From positions 372,001 through 436,000 of the forward strand of contig NZ_AULX01000006.1 of assembly GCF_000422505.1 (NCBI RefSeq): 64,000 nucleotides of DNA. The letters run 5' to 3'. Source of the DNA: Paenibacillus pinihumi DSM 23905 = JCM 16419. GTDB taxonomy: Bacteria > Bacillota > Bacilli > Paenibacillales > Paenibacillaceae. Below the pieces are notes generated by a model. The model was not told the DNA's origin. It saw only the letters and a program-made list of their open reading frames with translations, and made no database searches. Shown here piece after piece: positions 34,799 through 42,412 of this stretch (within the stretch, counting starts at the first letter, position 1; each line of letters begins with the position of its first letter). The position numbers and the translations under genes are program-made.

Positions 34799-36079
34799 CT
34801 ATCGCTTAGATGCCCAGAACATAACAGGGATCAGCAAAAGTGAAAGAATGCTTCCTCCGATCGAAAGCGCAGCATAGCTGGAATGAGCGACAACAATGCC
34901 GGAGAGCATGCCGCCGGATGCGCCCGACAGCGCGACCAGCACATCGACGGAGCCCTGGGTTTTGGCCCGGTTCTGAAAGGTCGTAGCATCTACAATCAGG
35001 GCTGTTCCGCTAATCAGGCCAAAATTCCAGCCCAGTCCGAGCAGACATAGCGCAATAATCAGGGCTGGCATAGAGTCTCCAGGAGCGGTAGCAGCTATGA
35101 TGCCAGAGAGCAGCAAGGTGATCCCCGCAGCGACAGCCATCGCTTTACGGCCGATTTTATCCACCAGAATACCAGTCAGCAGTGAAGGCAAATACATGGA
35201 TGCTATATGAAAACCGATTACAAGCCCGACTTGTTGCAGCCCATGCCCATGATGCTTCATATGAATAGGGGTCATGGTCATAATGGAGACCATCACAATT
35301 TGCGTCAGAATCATGACGGTAGCCCCGATAATAATTCCCCGCTGGCTTCCCGCCGTGTGACTGCTTTTGTTTGCATCTGCTCCCTGCTGTTTGCTCTCAT
35401 GGCTGGCAATCGCACCCGCTACAAGAAGCGGATCAGGACGAAGCAAAATCAGAATCACAATCCCCGCCACAATAAAAGCCGCTGCCGCCAGCATAAACGG
35501 CCCGGCCAGACTCGGAATTCCGAGAGATGCTGCAAAATTGCCGGTTACGCCCACCATGCTTGGCCCGGCCACTGCTCCGAAGGTAGTCGACACCATAGCC
35601 AGACTGACCGCGGTCGCCCGCTGTTTGGAGGTCGCCAAATCTGTTCCTGCATATCTTGCCTGCAAATTCGTTGCCGTACCCGAGCCATAAATGAATAAGG
35701 AAAATAATAGAAGTACGATGTTATTGCTGATCGCAGACAGTACGACTCCAATTGCACCCGCGCCACCAACCAGAAAACCAAACCCGAGGCCCAACCGGCG
35801 TCCAAACCGCTGTGAATACCGTCCAACCAGCCAGGCAGCCAAGGCAGACCCCAATGTGAATAAAGCAGCCGGAACACCTGCAAAGCTGTCCGTACCGAGC
35901 ATACTCTGGGCCAGGAGCGCGCCAACCGTCACACCTGCTGCAAGCCCTGCCCCGCCAAAAATTTGCGAGAGAATAACAATAATCATCGTTCTCCGGTAAA
36001 GCTGCCGCTTCTTCTCGGGTGAATCTATGTAGCTCTGCAGAGCTCCCGGTTCTTTCTCTAAATCCTTTACTAGTGCCAT
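34799..36079 (-). CDS. MFS transporter, possibly part of an ArsR-rhodanese regulon
   Basis: A 426-residue polytopic transporter with about 12 helices and two six-helix halves. The loop 2-3 motif (GRYSQRFGRRLGLGFGFL) and its second copy (GILVDKIGRKAMAVAAG) are typical of MFS. The substrate is unknown. Its 5' region carries a perfect 16-bp palindrome, and the divergent brxC gene carries a related 12-bp palindrome, followed by an ArsR-rhodanese gene. By inference it is controlled by that regulator and could export a thiol-reactive or sulfur compound. Confidence 0.88.
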   Translation of the reverse strand: MALVKDLEKEPGALQSYIDSPEKKRQLYRRTMIIVILSQIFGGAGLAAGVTVGALLAQSMLGTDSFAGVPAALFTLGSALAAWLVGRYSQRFGRRLGLGFGFLVGGAGAIGVVLSAISNNIVLLLFSLFIYGSGTATNLQARYAGTDLATSKQRATAVSLAMVSTTFGAVAGPSMVGVTGNFAASLGIPSLAGPFMLAAAAFIVAGIVILILLRPDPLLVAGAIASHESKQQGADANKSSHTAGSQRGIIIGATVMILTQIVMVSIMTMTPIHMKHHGHGLQQVGLVIGFHIASMYLPSLLTGILVDKIGRKAMAVAAGITLLLSGIIAATAPGDSMPALIIALCLLGLGWNFGLISGTALIVDATTFQNRAKTQGSVDVLVALSGASGGMLSGIVVAHSSYAALSIGGSILSLLLIPVMFWASKR

Positions 36080-36152
36080 TTACATTTCCATCCCCCTAAG
36101 CTCTTACAATTTAAATCAATTGGCATAAATCGGCTGATATTAGTATTTCATT

Positions 36153-36168
36153 AATCAATTAATTGATT
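36153..36168. promoter_or_regulatory. Perfect palindrome, candidate ArsR-rhodanese operator (MFS side)
   Basis: AATCAATTAATTGATT is a perfect 16-bp palindrome about 75 bp upstream of the MFS start. It shares half-sites (AATCAA/TTGATT) with the palindrome at 36349. Confidence 0.55.
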
Positions 36169-36348
36169 GAATTATAATGGAATATAATTTGACCCGTCAA
36201 CCCAGTAAATAGCTCGGGATTGAACCAAACTGGCAATACAAGCATTCTCCTAGCTGGTTAATATAGGTGATAAAGCATTGGACACTCTATTACTTGCCTC
36301 TTTAATTTGCGACTTGACTATGGACAAAAACATGATTACAATTCAATC

Positions 36349-36360
36349 AATCAATTGATT
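36349..36360. promoter_or_regulatory. Palindrome, candidate ArsR-rhodanese operator (brxC side)
   Basis: AATCAATTGATT is a perfect 12-bp palindrome preceded by a further direct copy of AATCA, about 47 bp upstream of brxC. Confidence 0.55.
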
Positions 36361-36406
36361 TTCTTTACATGCTTAGACGAACATAAAACGAAGGGAGCAC
36401 GTCCAT

Positions 36407-36745
36407 ATGAACTGGAAAGAAATTACGACTCTTGAAGAGTGGAATGAAATTGTTGAAAAGTCTGCCGCTCGCGGCCAGGTTATTTTAAAGCATAGTACAA
36501 CTTGTCCGGTCAGCTCCAACGCGCTTCATGAATTCGAACAATATTTGCAGGCTGAACCAAATCAAGACGTGGACTACACACTTGTAAAGGTGATTGAATC
36601 CCGTCCCGTGTCGAATCAGATTGCTGAGGACTTGAACGTGAAGCATGAATCACCGCAAATTATTTTCGTCAAGGATAAAGCTAAATATTGGACCACTTCC
36701 CACTGGTCGGTTACGAAAGCCCATATAACAGCGGTATTAGACTAA
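36407..36745 (+). CDS. ytxJ: Bacillithiol system redox protein BrxC/YtxJ
   Basis: A 112-residue thioredoxin-fold protein of the monothiol bacilliredoxin-like YtxJ family. The active-site region reads HSTTCPVSSNALHEF (Thr-Cys-Pro-Val-Ser), and the cis-Pro region SPQIIFVKD follows. YtxJ/BrxC reduces bacillithiol mixed disulfides in Bacillales, so it points to a bacillithiol-using host. The ribosome site AAGGGAG precedes ATG. It is followed 75 bp later by an ArsR-rhodanese regulator, so a thiol or persulfide stress operon is likely. Confidence 0.93.
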   Translation: MNWKEITTLEEWNEIVEKSAARGQVILKHSTTCPVSSNALHEFEQYLQAEPNQDVDYTLVKVIESRPVSNQIAEDLNVKHESPQIIFVKDKAKYWTTSHWSVTKAHITAVLD

Positions 36746-36820
36746 TTTTTGGATCGGTAATGGCGTGAAAGCGGCTATTGCCGATTTTTTCAAATCTGGA
36801 ATGAATCGGGGGTGACAACT

Positions 36821-37492
36821 ATGGAGCATCTGCTGAATCCTGCGAAGGCCTTCAAAGAGGATACTTATAAACAAATGGCCAGAATCGGAAAAAGCCTGTC
36901 GAGTGATAAACGGCTTGAAATTCTTAATTTGCTGTCACAGGGTCCCAAATCGGTAGAAAAGCTGGCAAACGCTACAGAAATGAATATTCCCAACGTATCG
37001 CGGCATCTCCAGATTTTAAATGATGCCAAGCTGGTCAAATCCGTAAAAAAAGGTACCTATGTCTTTTATTCATTGGCTGATCCTTCGATTATCGACTTCA
37101 TGTCCTCCTTGTGGCGGATCAGTGAAAAGCAGCTGCCGGATATCAGTAAAATTAAAGATGAGTTCTTAAATCATCTGGACGATATCCAGACGCTGACGAT
37201 GGATGAAGTGATTGAAAAATTGAATCAGGATGAGATAACGTTCATCGATGTGCGGCCTGCAGATGAGTATGAAGCCGGACATATCCCGGGGGCTGTATCT
37301 GTACCGATGGATGATCTGGAGCAATTTATGGCGAAAATGCCTCAAGGCGTGGAAATTATCGCTTATTGCCGGGGGCCGCTATGTGTCATGTCGGCGTTGG
37401 CGGCGGAGAAATTTAAAGCGCATGGGTTCAAGGCCTACCGTCTTGAGGAAGGTGTTCATGAATGGGAAGGACATTTTCAGATCAGGCATTGA
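36821..37492 (+). CDS. ArsR-type regulator fused to a rhodanese domain
   Basis: A 223-residue two-domain protein. Residues about 15-95 form an ArsR winged helix (SSDKRLEILNLLSQGPKSVE, NIPNVSRHLQILNDAKLV). Residues about 125-222 form a rhodanese-like domain with FIDVRPADEYEAGHIPGAVS and the active-site loop YCRGPLCVMS, giving two Cys. Rhodanese cysteines take up persulfide sulfur, so the protein may sense sulfane sulfur or oxidants. No metal-binding Cys pair of classical ArsR (ELCVC) is seen. ATG 36821 follows GGGGGTG by 6 bases. It is downstream of brxC and close to two palindromes suited to an ArsR dimer. Confidence 0.92.
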   Translation: MEHLLNPAKAFKEDTYKQMARIGKSLSSDKRLEILNLLSQGPKSVEKLANATEMNIPNVSRHLQILNDAKLVKSVKKGTYVFYSLADPSIIDFMSSLWRISEKQLPDISKIKDEFLNHLDDIQTLTMDEVIEKLNQDEITFIDVRPADEYEAGHIPGAVSVPMDDLEQFMAKMPQGVEIIAYCRGPLCVMSALAAEKFKAHGFKAYRLEEGVHEWEGHFQIRH

Positions 37493-37529
37493 TTACCCTA
37501 TCGTCAAAATTAGCTATAGATGATTAAAA

Positions 37530-37561
37530 AGCCACTTGTTCATCAACATGAACAAGTGGCT
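37530..37561. terminator. Bidirectional terminator
   Basis: A perfect 14-bp stem (AGCCACTTGTTCAT at 37530-37543 with 37548-37561) and a 4-base loop lie between converging genes. Confidence 0.88.
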
Positions 37562-37624
37562 CATATGCGTTCTAGAGCATGCTACAAAGAACGGATCAAC
37601 GGCTGCTGCCCTCGCGGCGCGGGA

Positions 37625-38911
37625 TCAAGCGGACTTGGATAAAATGGTCCTGATGCTTGTCAATTTCACGCACACACACAGCACATCAATGGCGGCTTCC
37701 AATTCCGCAAGCGATGGATATGTAGGCGCGATACGAATATTACAATCCCTTGGGTCCTGTCCATAGGGGAATGTCGCACCTGCACCAGTCAAGGTGACAC
37801 CAGCTTCTGATGCCATCTGGACAACCTTTCGGGCACATCCGTCCAGGGTGTTCAAGCTAATGAAATAACCGCCGTTTGGTTTGCTCCAGGATGCAATCCG
37901 GCTCCCGCCAAACTCATGTTCAAACTTGTCCAGCACCAGATCAAATTTAGGTTTTATAATAGCGGCGTGCTTTTCCATATGCAGTTGTACTTGCTCCGGA
38001 TTCTTCAGGAAGCGGACATGCCGGAGCTGGTTAATTTTATCCGGGCCAATCGTCTGTACGGAGAGCTGTTTTCGGATGGCATTCAGATTATCCTCGCTTG
38101 CGGCCATAACAGCTACCCCGGCTCCGGGAAACGTAATCTTGGATGTAGAGCTGAAAATAAAGACACGGTCAGGGTTGCCTGCTTCCTTGCAGGCAGAGAG
38201 AATATTTTTTAATGGATCAGGAGTTGCCGTCAAATGATGAACGTTATAGGCATCATCCCAAAAGAGCCGGAAATCGGTTGCTTTCGTTGTCATCCGTGCA
38301 AGCCGCTCCACGGTCGCATCCGAATACGTAATGCCCTCCGGGTTGCTGTACTTCGGCATGCACCAGATTCCTTTAATCGATTCATCCTCAAGAACCAGCT
38401 TCTCAACCGCATCCATATCCGGACCGTCCGGTGTCAGGCCAACCACAATCATCTCGATATTAAACAGCTCACAGATTGCAAAATGCCGGTCATACCCGGG
38501 GCTTGGGCAAATGAATTTCACTTTGGGAAGCTTCGCCCATGGCTCCTTGCTGCCGCGCAAACCATGCAGCATCGCTCTGGAAATAGTGTCGTGCATCATA
38601 TTCAGGCTGGCATTGCCTCCTATGATGACTTCCTTCGGGCTTACGCCCAAAATATCAGCAAACAATTCCTTCGCTTCCGGTATGCCGTCAATGCCTCCGT
38701 AGTTCAGATAATCTGAGCCGTCTCTTGCTTGCAGCTGACTCCCGGAGGTCACAGTATCCAGCATTTCCTTGGACAGCCCAAGCTGCTCCGGACAAGGCTT
38801 GCCTCTGGACATATCCAGTTTCAGCTTCTGCTGCTTGTAAGCCTCATATTGTTCTGCCAGACTTGCTTCATGAACTCTAAGCTCTTGCTCACTCATTTGG
38901 AAGTAATCCAT
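37625..38911 (-). CDS. Class I aminotransferase, aspartate aminotransferase subgroup Ic type
   Basis: A 428-residue PLP enzyme. The fold-type I pattern is present: an N-terminal SRGKPCPEQL, GGNASLNMMHDTI, CPSPGYDRHFAIC, then MPKYSNPEGITYSD (substrate/PLP region) and FWDDAYNVHHL. The PLP Lys is in FSSTSKITFPGAG, and the carboxylate-binding Arg is in NIRIAPTYPS. The length and the SPGYDRHF and MPKYSNPEG motifs are those of the large Ic-type aspartate aminotransferase group found in Actinobacteria and Firmicutes. Probably makes oxaloacetate/glutamate; substrate range unknown. The ribosome site is GGGGAGA. Confidence 0.9.
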   Translation of the reverse strand: MDYFQMSEQELRVHEASLAEQYEAYKQQKLKLDMSRGKPCPEQLGLSKEMLDTVTSGSQLQARDGSDYLNYGGIDGIPEAKELFADILGVSPKEVIIGGNASLNMMHDTISRAMLHGLRGSKEPWAKLPKVKFICPSPGYDRHFAICELFNIEMIVVGLTPDGPDMDAVEKLVLEDESIKGIWCMPKYSNPEGITYSDATVERLARMTTKATDFRLFWDDAYNVHHLTATPDPLKNILSACKEAGNPDRVFIFSSTSKITFPGAGVAVMAASEDNLNAIRKQLSVQTIGPDKINQLRHVRFLKNPEQVQLHMEKHAAIIKPKFDLVLDKFEHEFGGSRIASWSKPNGGYFISLNTLDGCARKVVQMASEAGVTLTGAGATFPYGQDPRDCNIRIAPTYPSLAELEAAIDVLCVCVKLTSIRTILSKSA

Positions 38912-39031
38912 CGCGTGTCTCCCCTATTATTTCCTGCTTGAACTATGCAGATATTTGAGGAAACTATACCATAATTGATTGGAAATTGTCATTCAAAAAC
39001 ATACCGTAATTTAGTCAAATACCAAGTACAA

Positions 39032-39568
39032 TTAAAGCCTTTTAGCCAGGCAATGCCTTAATACGCCTCCATACATGACCCGGGTAAATTGCACTTCAAG
39101 CCCGGCAGCCTGCAAATTGCGGACACTTGCTTCATTATCGGGATGAGCCGTTGAATAGAGATACAAGCCGCCTAATTGTCTGGCGCGCTGTTCCCGCAAA
39201 TCGCTGAAATACCGCTGCAGCCCCTGGCCTCGTGCCGATTTATGAACGACTGTGGAGTCAAGCACCCAGACCTTGGGCAGTTCCTCTTCGGTTACGCCGA
39301 ATTCACGTCCCAAATTGCCCTCCCCTGTCCCGGGCCGGGCAAGCACGGAATACGCAGTGAGTTTCCCCTCAAAATATGCCCCATATATTTCGCCGCCCTC
39401 TTCCAGCAGCGTATGAAAATAGTCTTCTCCATCCGAGACGAAGAGGGTATTGTCGGGGAGGCCCAGAACGACTTCCTTCTGCAGCCGCTGCATGGCGGCA
39501 ACCTCCTGATGCCCAAGCCTCTGAATCGTGAATCCTTTGTAAAAGCAAATATGCTGGTCGCCATTCAT
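39032..39568 (-). CDS. GNAT family N-acetyltransferase
   Basis: 178 residues with the GNAT beta-bulge motif VWVLDSTVVHKSARGQGLQR, RYFSDLREQRARQLG and a C-terminal NEASVRNLQAAGLEVQFTRV. ATG 39568 follows AAGGAG by about 9 bases; the frame is open upstream for 33 codons. Substrate unknown. Confidence 0.88.
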   Translation of the reverse strand: MNGDQHICFYKGFTIQRLGHQEVAAMQRLQKEVVLGLPDNTLFVSDGEDYFHTLLEEGGEIYGAYFEGKLTAYSVLARPGTGEGNLGREFGVTEEELPKVWVLDSTVVHKSARGQGLQRYFSDLREQRARQLGGLYLYSTAHPDNEASVRNLQAAGLEVQFTRVMYGGVLRHCLAKRL

Positions 39569-39846
39569 AATCTTATTCTCCTTGTGTTCTCCGACATCTA
39601 TTCCAAATGCCCTGTTCGTTGTGCTATGGCTATTCTTACATGGCCTTTTTAATTTAATAGATGGCATCGTGAGAAATAAAATCCTTTCCTTTATTTTATC
39701 ATGTGAATCATTTAGCAGAGGGTGATTTAAAGGCTAAATTGAAAAAAACTGACTTCACAGCATCGAATATGCCGCAAAGTCAGCTCATTGCAAATGTATG
39801 AGGAAGCCATTAGGCTAAGCTTGGAGAGCCGCAAAAACACACAGCA

Positions 39847-40614
39847 TTACCAAGGCAGAGGGCTATCCAAGTGATAGAAGCCGCCGGTTGGACCATCATC
39901 CGGCAAAGTTGCCATAAGAATGCTTGTGCGGCTGCCTTCCACCTCATCCAGATCCGCTTTGTTGCCGCCAAGCTCTGTACGAATCCATCCCGGGTGAATG
40001 GAGTTCACCTTAATGGACGTATCTTTAAGCTCATGCGCCAAGTGGATGGTGAAAGCATTCAGCGCTGTCTTGGAAGCGTTATAAGCAAATGTTTTTATGG
40101 AATAAATAGGTGACGCAGGGTCAGCATGCAAAGTCAGAGAGCCGAGCACACTCGACAAGTTAACAATACGTCCGGCATCCGACTTCCGAATGAGCGGCAG
40201 CAGTGCCCGCGTCAATAGAATCGGGGCAAAGAAATTCACATCGAACGTCTCCCGCAAGTCTTTTTCCGGCAACGTGCTTGTTCTGTTTACAATAGGCACG
40301 GATACACTCTCTTCATCCCTTAGAATGCCCGCATTATTAATTAAGATATCAAGCTTCCCGTAATGCTCATGAATATAGCTATAAGCCGCAGCATGATCTT
40401 CGGTCGAATTGACATCAATTTTGATACTCACTGCTTTGAGCCCTTCTTGTTTCAATTGTTCGGCTACTTGAACTCCCTTTTCGGCATCGCGGGCGCCGAT
40501 AATTACCTCTGCCCCCAGCCGGGCCAGACCGCGCACGGTTTCCACGCCAATGCCGCGTGTAGCTCCAGTAACAAAAGCAACTTTACCCGTAAGATTTTGT
40601 GTTGTTGTCATCAT
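39847..40614 (-). CDS. Short-chain dehydrogenase/reductase
   Basis: A 255-residue SDR with TGATRGIG, DILINNAG, a catalytic Ser in NLSSVLGSL and a Tyr/Lys pair in YNASKTALN. The C-terminal GPTGGFYHLDSPLPW resembles SDRs that reduce carbonyl groups (carbonyl-reductase-like). The ribosome site AAGGAG precedes two ATGs. It stands alone, with about 285 bp upstream. Confidence 0.9.
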   Translation of the reverse strand: MMTTTQNLTGKVAFVTGATRGIGVETVRGLARLGAEVIIGARDAEKGVQVAEQLKQEGLKAVSIKIDVNSTEDHAAAYSYIHEHYGKLDILINNAGILRDEESVSVPIVNRTSTLPEKDLRETFDVNFFAPILLTRALLPLIRKSDAGRIVNLSSVLGSLTLHADPASPIYSIKTFAYNASKTALNAFTIHLAHELKDTSIKVNSIHPGWIRTELGGNKADLDEVEGSRTSILMATLPDDGPTGGFYHLDSPLPW

Positions 40615-40899
40615 TGATCTTCTCCTTTAAATTTTATTGTCGAGGTAGGAATTAGAAAGCCATCACGTTTCGGGAATGATCATTCTAATTAAGGTGAAAA
40701 AATTTGCATGAAGTTGTTTATTTGAAATTTAAACTGCTAAACTTCATTGCTTAAAACTCTGTTTTATTCCTGCCACAGACATCATATCATTACGGGAACG
40801 ATCAGTAAAGAAATATATTTATCCAGTATTTGTTCGTATGAAAAATAATTAAGAGCCCGGGATTCCCCGGACCCTTTCTGCATACATCTTATTATATTC

Positions 40900-41127
40900 T
40901 TAGTCGACAGTATCCTCGTCTTCAGCGCTCTCAGCAATTTTGTTGCCTAGCGCTGCTCCGGCGATACCGCCTGCAACTGTTCCGAGCGGTCCCAAAGCAG
41001 AACCTACAACTGCACCAACAACGCCTCCACTTACAGTGCCTGCAGTTTCACCTGCACCTGTATCAGCGGCATTTGTCGTATGTCTTTCTTCTGCCTCATC
41101 ATGATTATGTCTGTGGTCTTTTGCCAT
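40900..41127 (-). CDS. Small glycine-zipper protein
   Basis: 75 residues: a charged N-terminal segment rich in His (DHRHNHDEAEERHTTN), then a glycine-zipper hydrophobic stretch (GGVVGAVVGSALGPLGTVAG, GIAGAALG) and an acidic tail. Glycine-zipper motifs form helical hairpins in membranes; this type of small protein is common in Bacillales stress or sporulation sets but has no assigned function. The ribosome site is GAGGAG. A GC-rich hairpin at about 40855-40875 may terminate it. Confidence 0.75.
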   Translation of the reverse strand: MAKDHRHNHDEAEERHTTNAADTGAGETAGTVSGGVVGAVVGSALGPLGTVAGGIAGAALGNKIAESAEDEDTVD

Positions 41128-41293
41128 CTGCTTTCAACTCCTCGTATTCTCTTCGGACAACGCCAGGCTTTAATCCCCAGCGAAGCCTTCAGGTATTCTG
41201 CCCCAAGTCATTGAAATAAATTCCTTATTGTTTACACATTTTTCGACCAGATAGACATCCGGATTCATGCTTGACATTTATTCCGAAATAATT

Positions 41294-41311
41294 TATCTTT
41301 AAATTAAGATA
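41294..41311. promoter_or_regulatory. Candidate MhqR-like operator, copy 1
   Basis: TATCTTTAAATTAAGATA, an inverted repeat, recurs 86 bp downstream and lies upstream of the pirin gene. Resembles the MhqR-type site (ATCTCGA-N-TCGAGAT) of Bacillus from memory; not verified. Confidence 0.5.
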
Positions 41312-41379
41312 TTCGAAATAAAGATAATTTACAGTTGAACCATCGTTTTGCAATAACAAATGAAATACCTATGCTAATT

Positions 41380-41397
41380 TATCTTAATTTTAAGATA
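41380..41397. promoter_or_regulatory. Candidate MhqR-like operator, copy 2
   Basis: TATCTTAATTTTAAGATA has perfect 8-bp arms around TT, about 58 bp before the pirin start. Confidence 0.55.
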
Positions 41398-41454
41398 TCA
41401 ATCTTTTCCGGTTCATTCCGATCACTACGATTGATCCTATTCGAGGAGGAATAC

Positions 41455-42231
41455 ATGATGCAAACTTTAATCTACGGTCCAACACTGCAAGCAACAGGCG
41501 CTTTTGATGGCGGTAAAATCAAGGAGCAAAAACCGATCGGCTTCCCTGGGGAAGGCTCGGTCGTGAAAAGGGTCGGCCCTCTGTTTTACTGGGTATGGGC
41601 AACATCAGAGAATGATGGCCACATTCCGCTGCATCCGCATCAGGGTTTTGAAATTATGACCTATATGGTTCAAGGAAGTGCCGAGCATGGCGATACCCTC
41701 GGCACACGCAGCACAGTCGGCGCTGGCGGCGCGCAGGTTATGCAAACCGGCTCCGGTGTCAGCCATGAGGAACGTTTCATTGGACCCGATATGGAAGGAT
41801 TCCAGATCTGGTTTGAACCGCATATCCAGGAAGCTCTCAAGGTTCAACCGACTTACAATCAATACGAGCATGAGCAGTTCCCGATTTTCGAAGAGAATGG
41901 TGTAGTGAAAAAGACAGTTATCGGTGAAGGAGCTCCAATTTCTATTACAGCGGATGCCCGGGTATGGGACGTTACAATTGAGCCGGGCAAACAATACCAC
42001 CATCAGGTTGCCGCAGGCCGCACCATTACAGCACTTGCTATTCGTGGCAGCGGTACATGGGCAAATAGCGAAGCGAACACGTCCGCTTCTTCATTTAAGC
42101 ACCGGGATTTCATCGTCGTCCGCGCGGATAACAACTTTGAAGCCATCATTCAGGCAGCCGATGAGCCTTTACGCTTAATTCTTATTGACGTCCCAACAGC
42201 GGTTGATTATCCGCTTTATCCTAAACGTTAA
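41455..42231 (+). CDS. Pirin family protein
   Basis: A 258-residue bicupin. The N-terminal cupin has pirin signature residues (His-Pro-His-x-Gly-Phe-Glu with a further His in AEHGDTLG). It continues with GAGGAQVMQTGSGVSHEER. Pirins bind Fe or other metals and can act as quercetinases or redox-linked regulators. ATG 41455 follows GAGGAGG by 5 bases; an upstream frame is longer but lacks a ribosome site. Two palindromes upstream suggest electrophile-responsive control. Confidence 0.92.
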   Translation: MMQTLIYGPTLQATGAFDGGKIKEQKPIGFPGEGSVVKRVGPLFYWVWATSENDGHIPLHPHQGFEIMTYMVQGSAEHGDTLGTRSTVGAGGAQVMQTGSGVSHEERFIGPDMEGFQIWFEPHIQEALKVQPTYNQYEHEQFPIFEENGVVKKTVIGEGAPISITADARVWDVTIEPGKQYHHQVAAGRTITALAIRGSGTWANSEANTSASSFKHRDFIVVRADNNFEAIIQAADEPLRLILIDVPTAVDYPLYPKR

Positions 42232-42330
42232 GTATTTGCTGCTAGCATTGGGCATTGGGCATCGTTCATTCAGCATTTTTTGGGGAACAAAAATTAACCT
42301 CGCTTGAATTCTCAATGTACTGCGATATAA

Positions 42331-42362
42331 AAACCATCCCGCTGAAAAGATCGGGATGGTTT
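42331..42362. terminator. Bidirectional terminator between pirin and MMPL genes
   Basis: A perfect 11-bp stem (AAACCATCCCG at 42331-42341 with 42352-42362) flanked by A and T runs. Confidence 0.88.
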
Positions 42363-42412
42363 TTTTCAGTATAATACCGTTTAAGAATTATACTTGCTTT
42401 AAATGCAGTCTC

